A stretch of 64,000 bases of DNA from positions 4,264,501-4,328,500 of the forward strand of contig OW051470.1 in the NCBI GenBank assembly GCA_932521025.1, read 5' to 3'. Source of the DNA: Oscheius onirici. Taxonomy: Eukaryota; Nematoda; Chromadorea; Rhabditida; Rhabditidae. Below, piece after piece: positions 23,518 through 35,184 of this stretch; positions within the stretch are counted from its first letter, which is position 1; each line of letters begins with the position of its first letter. The notes under the pieces were generated by a model. That model was not told the DNA's origin and did no database searches. It saw only the letters and a list, made by a program, of their open reading frames with translations. A program made the position numbers and the translations under genes.

Positions 23518-24706
23518 ATGCAGTCTCTCAACATGGACGATCTTACGGTCGGGAGAATCTTCGGTTTAGGTTTGTTTATTCTTCTCTTTGAGAGTTTACT
23601 CCCGAATCCTTATCTATTTACGCCTCTTTGTCTCCATCGGCTCACTAAAACATATTATCTTACCTAATTTCTTGCAAAAATTTTCATTGTTCCCAAACAG
23701 ATTCTAACCTTTTGAAGCCGTCAGTTACAACTGGCTGTCTCCCGATTGAGAGCACTCCCCCACGACCAGTATAAACAGAGATAGTACAAACAAAGGTTTC
23801 AGATGACCGTCCGAGGAAGATGACGACGGAACAGTTAAACGACTTTGTCCAGGCAGTTGCCGATTTGAAATCTGGAGGAATTCATCAGAAGAGTGGTCAT
23901 TACAAGAATGCCTGGGTACAGATCGCTCAAATGCTCAAAGACAAGTACAATGCCGAGTATTCGGTCGAATATCTCCGATCACAATGGCATCTGAGACTTA
24001 AAGTGACCAGAAGGAGATTCTATGCTGTCACTGAGTAAGTACAGTCCGCGGAGAGACAATCAGCTGCTTACAGAAGTCTAACTGAGCTGGGGATAGCCAT
24101 CACAGAAGAGACTGTCGACAAAGAGATGTTGAAAGAAAATGCCCTTTGCAAACCATGTGATCGTATCATCTACATCCATTTTCGAAAGGTTTGGATGGAT
24201 CAGAGGCAGATCAAGAGCGAGATCAATGACAGTTCTGTGCCAGAATCTCGACTTCCCAGTCCCGAAGACGAACTCGATTCCAACATTTTTGCCAACTATC
24301 CATTCGGCTTGGATTCCCTCAACATGTCCGAGTCCTTTAAACTATTGCTAAACGTTTGTTCGGATGGTCTTTCGTGCAAAAATATTTTCTTTTAGACTCT
24401 GCCAGCTGACACTCTGAACAGTTTTATAAAGACCGAGCCTGCGGAAGAAAGAGTCCAACCACCGCCCGAAGAATATGAAGTAGAAGAGCCAAAAGTGAAG
24501 AAGGCTAGAGTCGAAGTTCTTGAAAAGAGTGAGAAGAATCCTCTTTCGAATGAAGAGGTAAATCTTTCTTGGATCAAGTGCAATCTGTTCAGACGCTAAC
24601 TTCAATAGCCGACAGTCTGAAGACAATAGCCTCGACTTCTAGTCGGTTTGCAGTTGCCTTAGAAGGGATTCACAGTCTGCTGAACAGATTCCTCCCATCC
24701 AAATGA
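23518..24706 (+). CDS. putative Myb/SANT-like DNA-binding protein
   Basis: Exon 1 (MQSLNMDDLTVGRIFGL, 23518-23569) joins in phase to an exon at 23803 giving DDRPRKMTTEQLNDFVQAVA. The N-terminal 80 residues contain three predicted helices with spaced aromatics (HYKNAWVQIAQMLKDKY, YLRSQWHLRLKVTRRRFYAV), resembling Myb/SANT-like or MADF-type DNA-binding domains. The rest is acidic and low in complexity (IKSEINDSSVPESRLPSP, IKTEPAEERVQPPPEEYEVE). Both halves contain IKxE motifs typical of SUMOylation sites. The protein ends with a short helix (FAVALEGIHSLLNRFLPSK) that could mediate oligomerisation. Family assignment is by appearance only, and an earlier start in another exon is possible. Confidence 0.55.
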
Positions 24707-24970
24707 TCTCCTTAGCCCGGGTGTTTCCACAATATCTCTAATTTTATCTCATGATATCCCCTCCAAAATGATCTGTGACCTTATGTACATACAAAGAACG
24801 ATAATGATTATTATGACAAGGGCAAGTGAAAGAGACCACATTTTGCACAGAATTAGATATGTAAAGCATTATGAGGTGAGACCAATCAATTCTCCTATCG
24901 AGGGAGGAGTCGTGACTTTGAGCTCCGATTTGAGAGAGAACAGTTGTAGCTGAAAGATTACTACCTTGGA

Positions 24971-27900
24971 TTAGAGGAAGAGACCTACTTCGTGTCTGAG
25001 AGCAATGTGGTCTCTCAGCTGATCGCGTGTAAGGTTCACATTGCACAAGTCGCATCTCATGTCGATTTGATGGACTTGTCTACAGTGTTCAACGAGCTGC
25101 GACTGCTACAATTTCCAATGTTTTGAAAACTTTTTAAATGTCTTACAGTGGGTGTCGATTCGAAACAGATCCGACAAACGTTCTTGACGTCGATTCCGTG
25201 CAAAAGAAAATGAGTGACAACAAAGGTTTTGCATTTGAAAGGATCGAAGATGTCGTGTTCTCCACAGAGCAGACAGCAGTTGTTCACTCTAAACAATAGT
25301 TGACTCAGGAAATCTTTAGGAACGTACCCCTGTCTGTGGTGTTTCTTCTCGTGCTGAGCCCTAGCCATCTGGTTTACGAAGACACAGTTACAGCTGAAAA
25401 TATAGTTGTCAGGAATTTGTAAGGAAAAACAAACCTGGAAGACATGAGTCTGTGCTGTTGAATGAGGTGTTCTCGGAAGTATTCGATAGTGGGTGATGTG
25501 ACGCCACAAACAGGACAGGCCAGCTCGCATTGGATGGGGACACCTCGTCTTAGAGAAACGTGTGAGTCAAAGAGATGATGCAGCATGTCCTCTGTCGTAC
25601 GATATTCTTTTTTACAAATAGTACACAACAAGGTAGTTGCAGCGACATCGTCTTGTTTTGAGTGGAAGGCATGAAGTTGAGCCTCGGTTCTTGTCTTGAG
25701 AAAGGTCTGACAGTTCTGAAAAGACAGTAAACAAGCGAAAGAAGTCTTTCCAACCCCCATGTTGCACTGTGTTCCTGCTCGTAGACGTCTCACAAACATG
25801 GCCAAATCGACCTGACCTCTCAGCAGCTTGTCCGTCTGGTCGTTCAACAAAATCATGTAGGCAGGCGCATTGAGAGCAGGAGAAAATGATTCGGCAAAGA
25901 CGTACGCAAGATAAGTCGGGTCTTGTAGATAAAACTCTGAGTTCATTACATTGACGCCCCACGGATTGGCATGTTTGAAGCAAATGTAGCCATTGGTATC
26001 CAACTGAAAGTGGGCTTTTATCAAGTGATATTGAACTTACTCGGACTCGGATGTCTTCCTTCTCTTGACTCTGTACTGCCGCTGGAGCTGACTCCTGCAC
26101 CGAAACTATGCAGTTCTTGCGCATTTGGACACGTAACAGACTGACCAGCAGACATTTCGGAATAGACTTGTTGCAGATCGCACAGGTCTGAACAGTTCTT
26201 ACTGGAAAAGAAAGAGATTTTCAGTTACCAGGTTACGCACTAATAGAAATAATTTTTTTGGTGACTCTAACAATGATTATAGCACGACTAGAAACAAAAA
26301 AACTCTCTTGTTTGAAAAAGTACCGAAAAACGTGAGTCCCTATTCTTTTAGAAAAGTAGGCATGATGATAACAATTTTACTGAGGAAACGACGTTAATTC
26401 ACAACAAATGAGATCGTTCCCCTTCCCAGGTTAGTATAGGGGACGAGGGAGAGTGAAACTAACCCCGAAGCCTTGACCGGCCGCTGCTTGATGAACTTGT
26501 GCTGTCTGGACATGCGGAGCAAGAACAATCGGCTGGTGAGCTAGTCTTGGTCCACTTGCTACTTGCTGAACGTGTTGGACCTGTGGAGCCTGAGCACGCG
26601 GCTGGGACGCTTGTTGTCTGGACATCGGTGGTACGGCCTGCTGAGGTCTTGATTGAAATTGTTCAGGAGACATCTGATGTGTTGGTACAAATCGAGCCTG
26701 CTGAGGCGGCATCATCTGATGGTGAGACTGTTGTGGAGGTATCATTCCTTGATGCATCCCTCCGTTCATCATTTGGCCTTGCTGGGAAGTCTGAGGCATC
26801 TGCTGATACGCATTAGCATACATCACGTTGTTGGCTTGGTTTTGCTAAAAAAAACTTTTTTGCTGATTATCAATTGCACTCACCCCTGGCCAACCATTTG
26901 GGGCCATATTGAGAAGGGCCTGTAGTGGAGCATTTCCTTGCTAAACAAATATAAACAGTACTGGTTCGAAGACTGTACCTGATTAGACACTGGATTAATT
27001 CCTCGCACAACTTGTTGAGGCTGTGCTGTTTGCTGCTGGTGAATGTACTGTTGTTGGGCCATATGCTGTTGTATTTCCATTGGATGTCTTTGCATCTGAT
27101 TTGCTTGTTGTCTCTGCATTTGTTGCTGCATCATCATTTGCTGAGAAATCATCTGTACGTTCGCATGGTGCGACTGATTGTAGGGAAGTGGATGTCCAAC
27201 TGATTGCTGCTGGAGTTGTTTTCGAGCTTGTCGAGCAGCACGGAAAGGATTCTAAACAAAGTTTTAGATTCATAGAGTGCACTAACCGGTCCATTGAAGA
27301 GCAGAGTGTTCGATCCAATCGGGAACTGATTGTCGTGACGAGGAGTATGCGTAACCTGGTAGACGTTCCATTTCTCCTCGGATGCTAAATCGAGCTTTGA
27401 CCTGTCTCTTTTACTACTCACTTTTCATTGTAGGAATTGATGCTCTGTTTGTCAGCCACGTCATAAAATTGTACTTCGGCTCAACATACAGACGTTTTGG
27501 CAAGAATTTCTCGGGAAGAGCACTGCTCTCCGGAGCGTAATAGTTGTTCACTTGAGCCAGATGACTCTCGAAGTTATAGAAGTTAATCTAAAAAACTAAG
27601 TGAAAGAGAAATAGGACTTACCGGGTTGAAACATTTCTTGTTCGCATCGTGCTCCTCGTGACAGGTGCTCATCCTCTGAGAGAAACGAATAGTACTGCGG
27701 TGTGAACATTCACTTGGATCCAAATACTGAAAGATTTGACTGAACCTTGAAAAGGAAACTATTCACTTTATTGTTATTCCCTTCCACTACCAGAATTGCT
27801 CGATGTTGTTTCTCGTTTTCTGGATGATAGTGTAGCGTCTTTGCGAGAAGGAAACCCATAGTTCTTTCATAGATGCGTGTCTCGCCAGGACACGCTCCTG

Positions 27901-30900
27901 TTGCGATATGGGTTAAGACATTGTTCACATCGCGATTGCCAAAGAGACATTTCTTGCAGAAGAAAAATATTGCTTCGCTGTGAGCGGTAGCCAAATGGAG
28001 AAAAAGACCAGAGTCCTGAAGTTTCCTTGAGTTTTTTTAACAGCTAGACTTACGCAAGCGAAGACAAGACAAGGTGAGCATTCCGTACACCAGAACTCTC
28101 CTGGAATGGGAACAACTGTCATGTCACTGTCCTTTTCTGGGTCCACTGAACCAGCAGCAAAGCCATGTCCGCTGGAGCTAAGATGTTTCGTCATCATTTG
28201 TCGCGATCCAGATGTTCCACTACAGTAGTCACACATCCTAAAACCATTTTCAGTTTGTCCACTTTTTAAATTACTCACATGACACCAGTGTTATGAGCCG
28301 ACATGTGGTCGTAGTGAGTCTCCTGACTCTCAAAGGCGTACATACAAATGGGACAAATGTAGAGATCCTGATTCACTGGAATCCCGTAAGTTCCCTCGAC
28401 AACTTTGATCTTCGCTGATACGTCCTGTGCATGTTCGCGTGTTTCGTGATGTTTTTGACTGGACATTGTGATGAATGTCATCGAACAATGAGAGCATTTG
28501 TAGTTCTTCTCTCGAGTTTTCCCTCTGCTTCTAAAACTGTTTTACTAACAATTCTTTTCTTTTAACTCACGGCACCGATGGTTCGCAAATCATGAGATCG
28601 TCGTCTCCATCATCCATACTGACAGAAGTCGATGGTCGGACAGTGTTCATTGGGGCCGCTTGCTCGATTATAATCTCGTCGTCTCCCTCCATTGAGTTGG
28701 ATTGACCAGGCCTCTGTTCATCTTCTCTCACGTGCTCCACACCATTTTGAAGATCAACAGCGTCTGATTTTCAGATTAAAATAACTATCAAATTATACTT
28801 ACATGGGTCTGGATTCTCTAGACACACAACGGACGGGGGATTGAGACAGACGACGGATGGTGGGGGCAAATCCGCATATGTGATTGTTGCCGAAGGAAGT
28901 CCTGGTCGTTTGAAGGTGTTGTCTTTTCGACGTCGTTTTGGAGACGGAGCAGGCTCTTCGGCGGAGATCAGTTCATGAAGAGCAGATCTTTTCTCGGTAG
29001 GACGTTCCGAAGCCTTTGAAGTGCCAGCTTGTGCCTCGTTTTCGTTGGTGATCGGTTCCGAATGGCCTCTTTCTTTTTTCCACTTGGTGATCCAGGCCAC
29101 GGCTTCTACAAGACATCAGTTGTATTATTTGCATTCCTACCTTCGGGACCGGCAATATTCTGAAGCATTTTTGGAGATAGTTTCATGTCGACAATTTTTT
29201 TATTCTCTTTCCTCTCACAGACATGATTCAAATAGAGAATGTAATGAGGAAAGTCCTTTCCACACGAACAGAAGAAACTGAAAAAGAGTGTGGAGGTTGA
29301 AGTTGGTTACCGTTTGGTCCGTACTTGATGATCTCTCATGTGTTTGTCTCTTTGACTTCTCTTGAACAATTGGACTTTTCCGTCTTTCACATCGTGTAGA
29401 GCAGATCTGCAGACTCCGCAGTTCTTGGTGTAGGTGCATTCGAAGCGAAGATGAGGCAAAAGCGTTTCATAAGAACGACCATTTTCACAAAAGGAACAGC
29501 ATATAGGCGAGACATTCTTCGTGCGCTGAAACCTTTTTCAGATTCGAAAACAGCTCAAATCTCACGTCGAAATTGGGTTTGCTGTGAGTCCGATAGACAT
29601 GTTCATAGTAGACGTTCATGTTATCGAGCTTCTGCTCACAGAAATTGCAAACTATCTGTATCGTGTTCGAAGTCGTGGCGTAGCAACCGTGAGTCTTCAG
29701 ATGCAACAACAAGGAAGGACCGTCTTTGGAAATGAGTCCGCAATCGAAACAGACCATGCTGTAGTCGTAAGGAATCGGCTGAAATTGGAGACTGTAAGGA
29801 AGAAGAAAAAGTTCAATAACATCCTCTTGGTGCTTCCTCAAAGCTTCGTCTCGTTCCGCCTTCTGAGCCCGTATCTGATCTGACTGTTCACTAGTCTCCA
29901 ATCTCGGCATTGCTTCGATGTTCACGACCAGTTTTTTGTCCTTTTTCCTCTTTTTGCGATCCTCGTTTGATCGTTTCTTCCTATCCACAGGACCACTATC
30001 GATGACGGTAGAATCTCCCAAAATCATTCCGTTGGAGAGGGGTGGAAAGGCTTGAACAAGATTGTGAAAGGTTGCAAGTCCACTTTTCTCACCTAGCGAT
30101 GAATGGTCCGCAGCATTTTCTGGCTCTTTCAAAGTAGAAGCTTGTACAGGAATTTCTTTGCTCTTGTACACAACTTTGTCGATGATAAGTTCTTCGTCGT
30201 CTTCTTCTACTTCTTGAACTGTAACACAGGTATTCTCAGCCAGTCCATCCTCTTTATAGAATAACTCTTCCATAGTGTAGTCTGCTTTTGACCGACCACC
30301 TTCTTTCATTAGAAAATGGCCATCGAAAGTGAGAAAACATTTCTGGTTTATTTCCATTGTTTTCAAACTGGGACGCGAAAGATCGTAGTCTTCCCGGTAA
30401 GTCTCATCGTATTCTAAACTTTCGTCTCATTTTATTGTTTGTTTTGAACTGACTCTCTAAAGCAGATGAATCTTGGACGACTTGGACTCCATGCTCAGTC
30501 AGCATATGAATCACAAATCCTTGGATGGAACAGGCTCGATAGCCACAGCCGATCATTCCACACTGTCCTGACTCATTCGGCAGATGATTAAACTCGTAGA
30601 TACTGGCTGTCTAGAAGCATTCCTTATTGAGTTCGACTAGAAGAACTCACGAATTTGTTGGAGTATGCGATCTTTTCAGCTGTCACGGTTTGGTCCTGGT
30701 AACAGGCTCTAACATGAGTCAAAGAACTTTTCGAGCCAATTGTCAGCGTTTTACATCGCTTACACATCAAAACTCTGAAGATGGATTGTAGTCGGTTTCT
30801 GAAAGGATTACCGGTCGGACGTTCTTGCAATTCCAGGCAACGGAGCATTGGGATCCAAGATGACTGAAAATGGATTCAATACCCCATCTGGCATCCTTTT

Positions 30901-32330
30901 CTCTTCAACTACAGCAGTATTTCGCTTGGGTTTGTTCTTGGAATGGTGAGGCAAATCCAGACGATGTCTCCTCCATTTCAGTTCACTTTTGACGAATGGG
31001 TTCTGAACTAGAATATGAAAACGAATCAAACACAGAATACAAACCAAACCGACCAGTTCGTTCAGAAAATTCACAAACTGGAATCGAACATTGTGTTTTT
31101 TACAGTGCTTTTCAGTATGTACGATGTGTTCGGAGAAAGAGGAAAATTTCTCATTACATTCTCCAATTCTACATCGGTTCTTACATGTTGCATGTTCTAG
31201 AATGACAGTGGTTAAAATGCAGTCGGATAAAGATACCTTTTGGCAAGAATGTAGCTCCAGTCCATTTTCTCGGCTTGGGCCGTATATCGGAAGGCGGATC
31301 TTCTTCTTTTTCTGTGGTCACAAGACGGAACATGACCATTTCTTCACAATTGTGGCAGTTCTGGATTCGCATCAGATCGCCCAGTTGCTTCGAAGCAACT
31401 GCTCCGTCCGAGACTATAGGATTGTAGATGAAAGTGAAACCACAGCCAACACAGACAGCGGCCCAAAGAGATGATGACAATGCCTTAAAACGATATGAAT
31501 TTCTGTTTTATGGGAGAACTCACAGCGTCAGTCGTTTTTTCTGTACAAACGCTCTTTCTGTGCTGCTCCCACATCTCACGAGTGTGGAAAAGATGCAGAC
31601 ATCGATGACATCCATAGGCTGTCAAGACTCCGTGTTGTTTGAAATGATCGTGAAATTCGCGAATTGATCCAAAGGACTGAGGACTGTCATCACAATGAGT
31701 ACAGAGTATCAACGGCAGGGACAGCATCTGTTTACGAAGAAAGCTGAGTTAAATTTTAATCTGAAAAAAGAACAGACTTACATCCCGACTGCATTGATGT
31801 TCAGCAGCAAGGATAGCGGGAATTCAGTCACTTTTTGAAGAGACACTAAAAGTTTTTCATTAAAGTGGCTAGTTATTGACCAACCACTTTTTCTCTTTTT
31901 CTTTTTCCTCAGTACTTCGCAAAACTCTAAATATTCCCATTGTAGCCGTTCCTTGACTGGAAGACTGATGTAATGGAGACGAGCGACACAAAGGTTCGTC
32001 ATCTTGTCGTCAAAGTCGGCTGGAATGCCTCGATTGGCCAGCTTTTCCTTTTTTGGAGCTCCGATCAGACTAACAGAACAATTATTGGCGAAACTAGTTG
32101 GCTTACCATTTTCTTTGGAGAATGCTACTATGCCAGTGATTGATATCGTAGAGATACCGTCTGAATCCGAGCGGCAGATGAGACAAAGATTCAGCCAGTT
32201 CCCACATATCGACCACACTCGGGTTTTTTGACTTGAACTGCTTCTGTTTCTCTTCAGTCATTTTGAAAAAGTGCTGCTCAGAGGGTTCCAACATCTCGTC
32301 TAAAGCCGAAGACGTCGACGGCTCCGACAT
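24971..32330 (-). CDS. large multi-C2H2 zinc-finger protein, LIN-13/POGZ-like
   Basis: Exons appear to join in frame from MSEPSTSSALDEMLEP at 32330 to a final finger CDLCNVNLTRDQLRDHIALR at 24980. Spaced C2H2-type pairs include CTHCDDSPQSFGSIREFHDH, YGCHRCLHLFHTREMWEQH, CFDCGLISKDGPSLLLHLKT, CNFCEQKLDNMNVYYEHVYR, CPICMYAFESQETHYDHMSA and CPVCGVTSPTIEYFREHL. The linkers carry acidic and Lys/Arg-rich stretches (DRKKRKKDKK), suggesting nuclear localisation. Between fingers lies a Gln/Met/Pro-rich tract of several hundred residues (26431-27420). Dispersed, irregular fingers over about 1,900 residues recall LIN-13 and POGZ, which act in heterochromatin/synMuv repression; that is analogy. Several joints were checked for phase (for example 31740 and 27760). 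The joint near 26456-26196 needs a downstream acceptor to avoid a stop, so two genes remain possible. Confidence 0.68.
26431..27420 (-). other. Gln/Met/Pro-rich low-complexity coding tract
   Basis: Within the zinc-finger gene, exons encode long runs such as MISQQMMMQQQMQRQQANQM and QMMNGGMHQGMIPPQQSHHQ. Their biased codon content (CAR, ATG, CCN) gives shadow open frames on the plus strand. Such tracts are common in transcriptional coregulators and are prone to length change. Confidence 0.75.
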
Positions 32331-32485
32331 TTTTGTCGCCTGAAATTTAAAAGAAGTGGAATATTCCGAGTCTAGCAGTAATCCTGCTGTAATTCTCTTT
32401 GAAATATTTTTCAATTTTTTGACGAACAATTAGAGAGATTACGTTCGACTAAAAGAACACACAGAAACACTTGCTACAATCCGGA

Positions 32486-35184
32486 ATGGACAGTCCTCGA
32501 CAGAAGCTGAAAACCGAGACAGTACGACTGGAGCCAGGAATAGGAGCCGCTGTGACGACTACCAACTCGTTCGCTGGATGTGTCTATTCGCTGGCTTCGA
32601 ATTTGGAACATGGACTGCAACAGATTCTCGAAGTTTCTAACGAGCTCAAGACTACTGCCGAGAAGGTTTTCACGTGAGTTATGCCCTCTTTTCCGACCAA
32701 AAGTTACAGACATATGGACGAGTCTCTCGAGGAAAATGTCTTTCTCAATGTGCCGAATCTGATGCAACTGCTCGTTTTGATGTCTACTGTCGGCCATACT
32801 CTACCGTCAATCGAAATCAAACAGCTGCTTTTCAATACACGCAAGAAGACGGACAGTGGAACATCCGTCCTTGAACATTCGGAGACGGCACGTCTGGTCT
32901 GTTCTCGTGCTTCGCGAGATCTCATGGCCTGGGAGATGCGGATTCGTCAGCAGTGTCTCTTCAACGAGTACCAGACTCGTCGTCGACTCTTTGTCAATTG
33001 TCAAGCCTGTCGTTCCTTCTCTTTCCACACTTTTAAAGCCTTGAACAGTCTCGTCATTGAGGTCAAGATAAGTGGAGGCGCGACGGAGCTCAATCGTTGG
33101 GCAATGGGAGCTGAGAAGACGCCTCCCGGAATTAAAAACGTCTTCAAAATTTGGGAGTCGGAAGAGGACAAAGAAAAGGGCGAGGAAAAGGACAAACAGA
33201 ACAAGGAGGTCAGTTAACTTTCGTAAAGAGTTCCGGAAATAACGTTATTCTCAGTTTACAACTATCTTTTACCATCTCAAAACTAACCTTTGCAACTCTG
33301 CGTCCGCGAGAAAATGCCCGCGTGACCGCGAGGACGAGACGACCGGCCGCCGCAGCTGTGGGCGCAGAATGAAAAATTAATCGATAGTTGCGAAAGCGCC
33401 GAGTGCCGGTGACGTCATTGTTCCGCCCATGCGATTCCCGCCTGATCGATAGAGCTGACCTATTTACCGAGAGCTAGTACTGTTTAGAGGATGTCTGTAA
33501 AACTGGCCAATAGCCGAATGATTCGAATGCGGTTGACAGGGATTTCTTTTATTGGTCGACTTTGAGAAAATTTCTGAAAAAAAACGCCATAGTTAAAACC
33601 TGCTGAAACATACAAATGCTCACCTAGAGCATGTTGTTTTCAAGCGAACAAGAGTTGGACTTTTGGTGAATAAGAACCCTTGGGATAAAATGATTTCGCT
33701 TTTCTTGTTTTACCTTATGAGAGATCATTTAACATGATACATGCACATACCCCCTAATGCACCCGATCGATAATACTGACCTGACCTAATTCCTGCAAGC
33801 AACAATTACACTGGCTGACCTGTGACGGGTACACTAAACATTATAGAGAGAAAATGAGACAGTTTTTTGGCTGAGGACAACAAGCGTCTGGAAAGAGCAA
33901 TTTTTCTAAAGTTCTACCGGATCTGATTTTAGTATAAGCATGAAGACAACCTTTTATTTTCTTCAAACTGAATTTTTAGCTAATTTATACTGTATCCAAC
34001 ACGTTCAGCGCTGTATTTTTCACATCCAAACCAACCTTTGAGTCGCTATTTCGCAAGTTGTTTTTCTCGAGATCGCTCTGGAGAGTCGACCGGCCGCTGC
34101 AGCTGTAGGCGAAGAATGAAAATTAATCGATGATTGAGCCGGTCACTACCCCGCCCAATTTTTTGTTCCGCATCCAACACAATCCAACACTCTGAACTGT
34201 GAACTGATTGACTGAACCGCTCATATCCAAACAGAAGAGAAAGTATTTGTAAATTTCAGACAAAACCGACTGGAAAGTTGCTGAGAGGGAAGAACAAGCC
34301 GTCGAAAGATGTTACTCTGAAAGAGCAGCGAGTCAGTCTCAAATGCCCGATTTTGATGACAGCCACCCAATTCGAGATCCCCGTCCATCCTTTCGTCTTG
34401 GACATGAGATCCACCTACACCATGGGCAGTTCTCCCTCGCCCATTCGAGCGGTGCGTTTCATCAACGACAGCTCAAAAATGCTCAAACACTACAAGATTG
34501 GTCGTGACCATCGGGGAGTCCGGATTCCGTGTCGTCTGAAGAACTGCAACACGAGCATGGAATTGATGATCTTTTGGAGCAGTAGTAACGGCAGCAAAAA
34601 GTACTACAACGTGTTGAGTATGGTCGATGCGGTTATGGGAGGACTGGATATGATGAACCAACACTTTAATGGAAAAGTTGAACAGACGAGTGTCGACGAA
34701 ATTCATCTGCCTCTTTGGGAACAGAGCAATGAGGCCCAGAACATTGCTCATCCCATTTCCAAGGTCAAAAACATATTAATCTATACCCAAATCTTTTTAG
34801 AGAATCACGGACCATCTGTTCACAGAAGGCGGTTTCGGAGATCTGGCCGACATGCACGATGTTCGTCCCAATGCCGACCCCAATTGTCCCGATCCGCCCT
34901 CTCTCCAATCCTTCGACTGCATCACCATTCGAACTCCGAATGACGAAGGAATGAAGCCCAAAGATCTCGACCAAGAATGTCCGGAAGGAAAAGGCGTGGT
35001 CCGAGTCAGTCTGCCGTACTACATGGTCGTCTACGATGACTGTGTCAAGTGTCCCATCTATTATGCCAGGTTAGTCTCTTTTCCAGTCAAAAAGTTTGCT
35101 GAACATCATAGAATTTCTAAGCCGATGACTGTTGAGGGAACGATTGAGCATGAGAAGGGAAAATGGAAGTGCTGTCTTATGTAA
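32486..35184 (+). CDS. unrecognised gene, weak SP-RING-like motif
   Basis: Five exons join in phase. It starts MDSPRQKLKTETVRLEPGIG at 32486, continues from 32710 (HMDESLEENVFLNVPNLMQL), ends exon 2 with a Lys/Glu-rich run before a roughly 1.05 kb intron (33211-34258), then resumes TKPTGKLLRGKNKPSKDV. The middle contains VSLKCPILMTATQFEIPV and, 60 residues on, GVRIPCRLKNCNTSMELMIF. These distantly recall the CP...IP and IPxRxxxCxHxxxFD stretches of SP-RING SUMO ligases, but the zinc ligands are not all present. The C-terminus has YMVVYDDCVKCPIYYARIS and ends KWKCCLM. Its start is divergent from the zinc-finger gene, about 155 bases away, so they may share a promoter. I do not recognise the family. 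Confidence 0.6.
33211..34258 (+). other. long intron with duplicated segment
   Basis: The intron runs from GTCAGTTAAC after the Lys/Glu-rich exon to an AATTTCAG acceptor. A segment at about 33340-33385 (GACCGGCCGCCGCAGCTGTG, then GAATGAAAAATTAATCGAT) recurs diverged at about 34087-34131. Flanking stretches are also weakly similar, so the intron may contain an old duplication or the two ends of an element. No gene is recognised inside. Confidence 0.6.

Noticed and set aside
27012-27388. Leu/Val-rich plus-strand open frames that look like membrane segments
   Set aside because: They are the antisense of the Gln/Met-rich zinc-finger exons.
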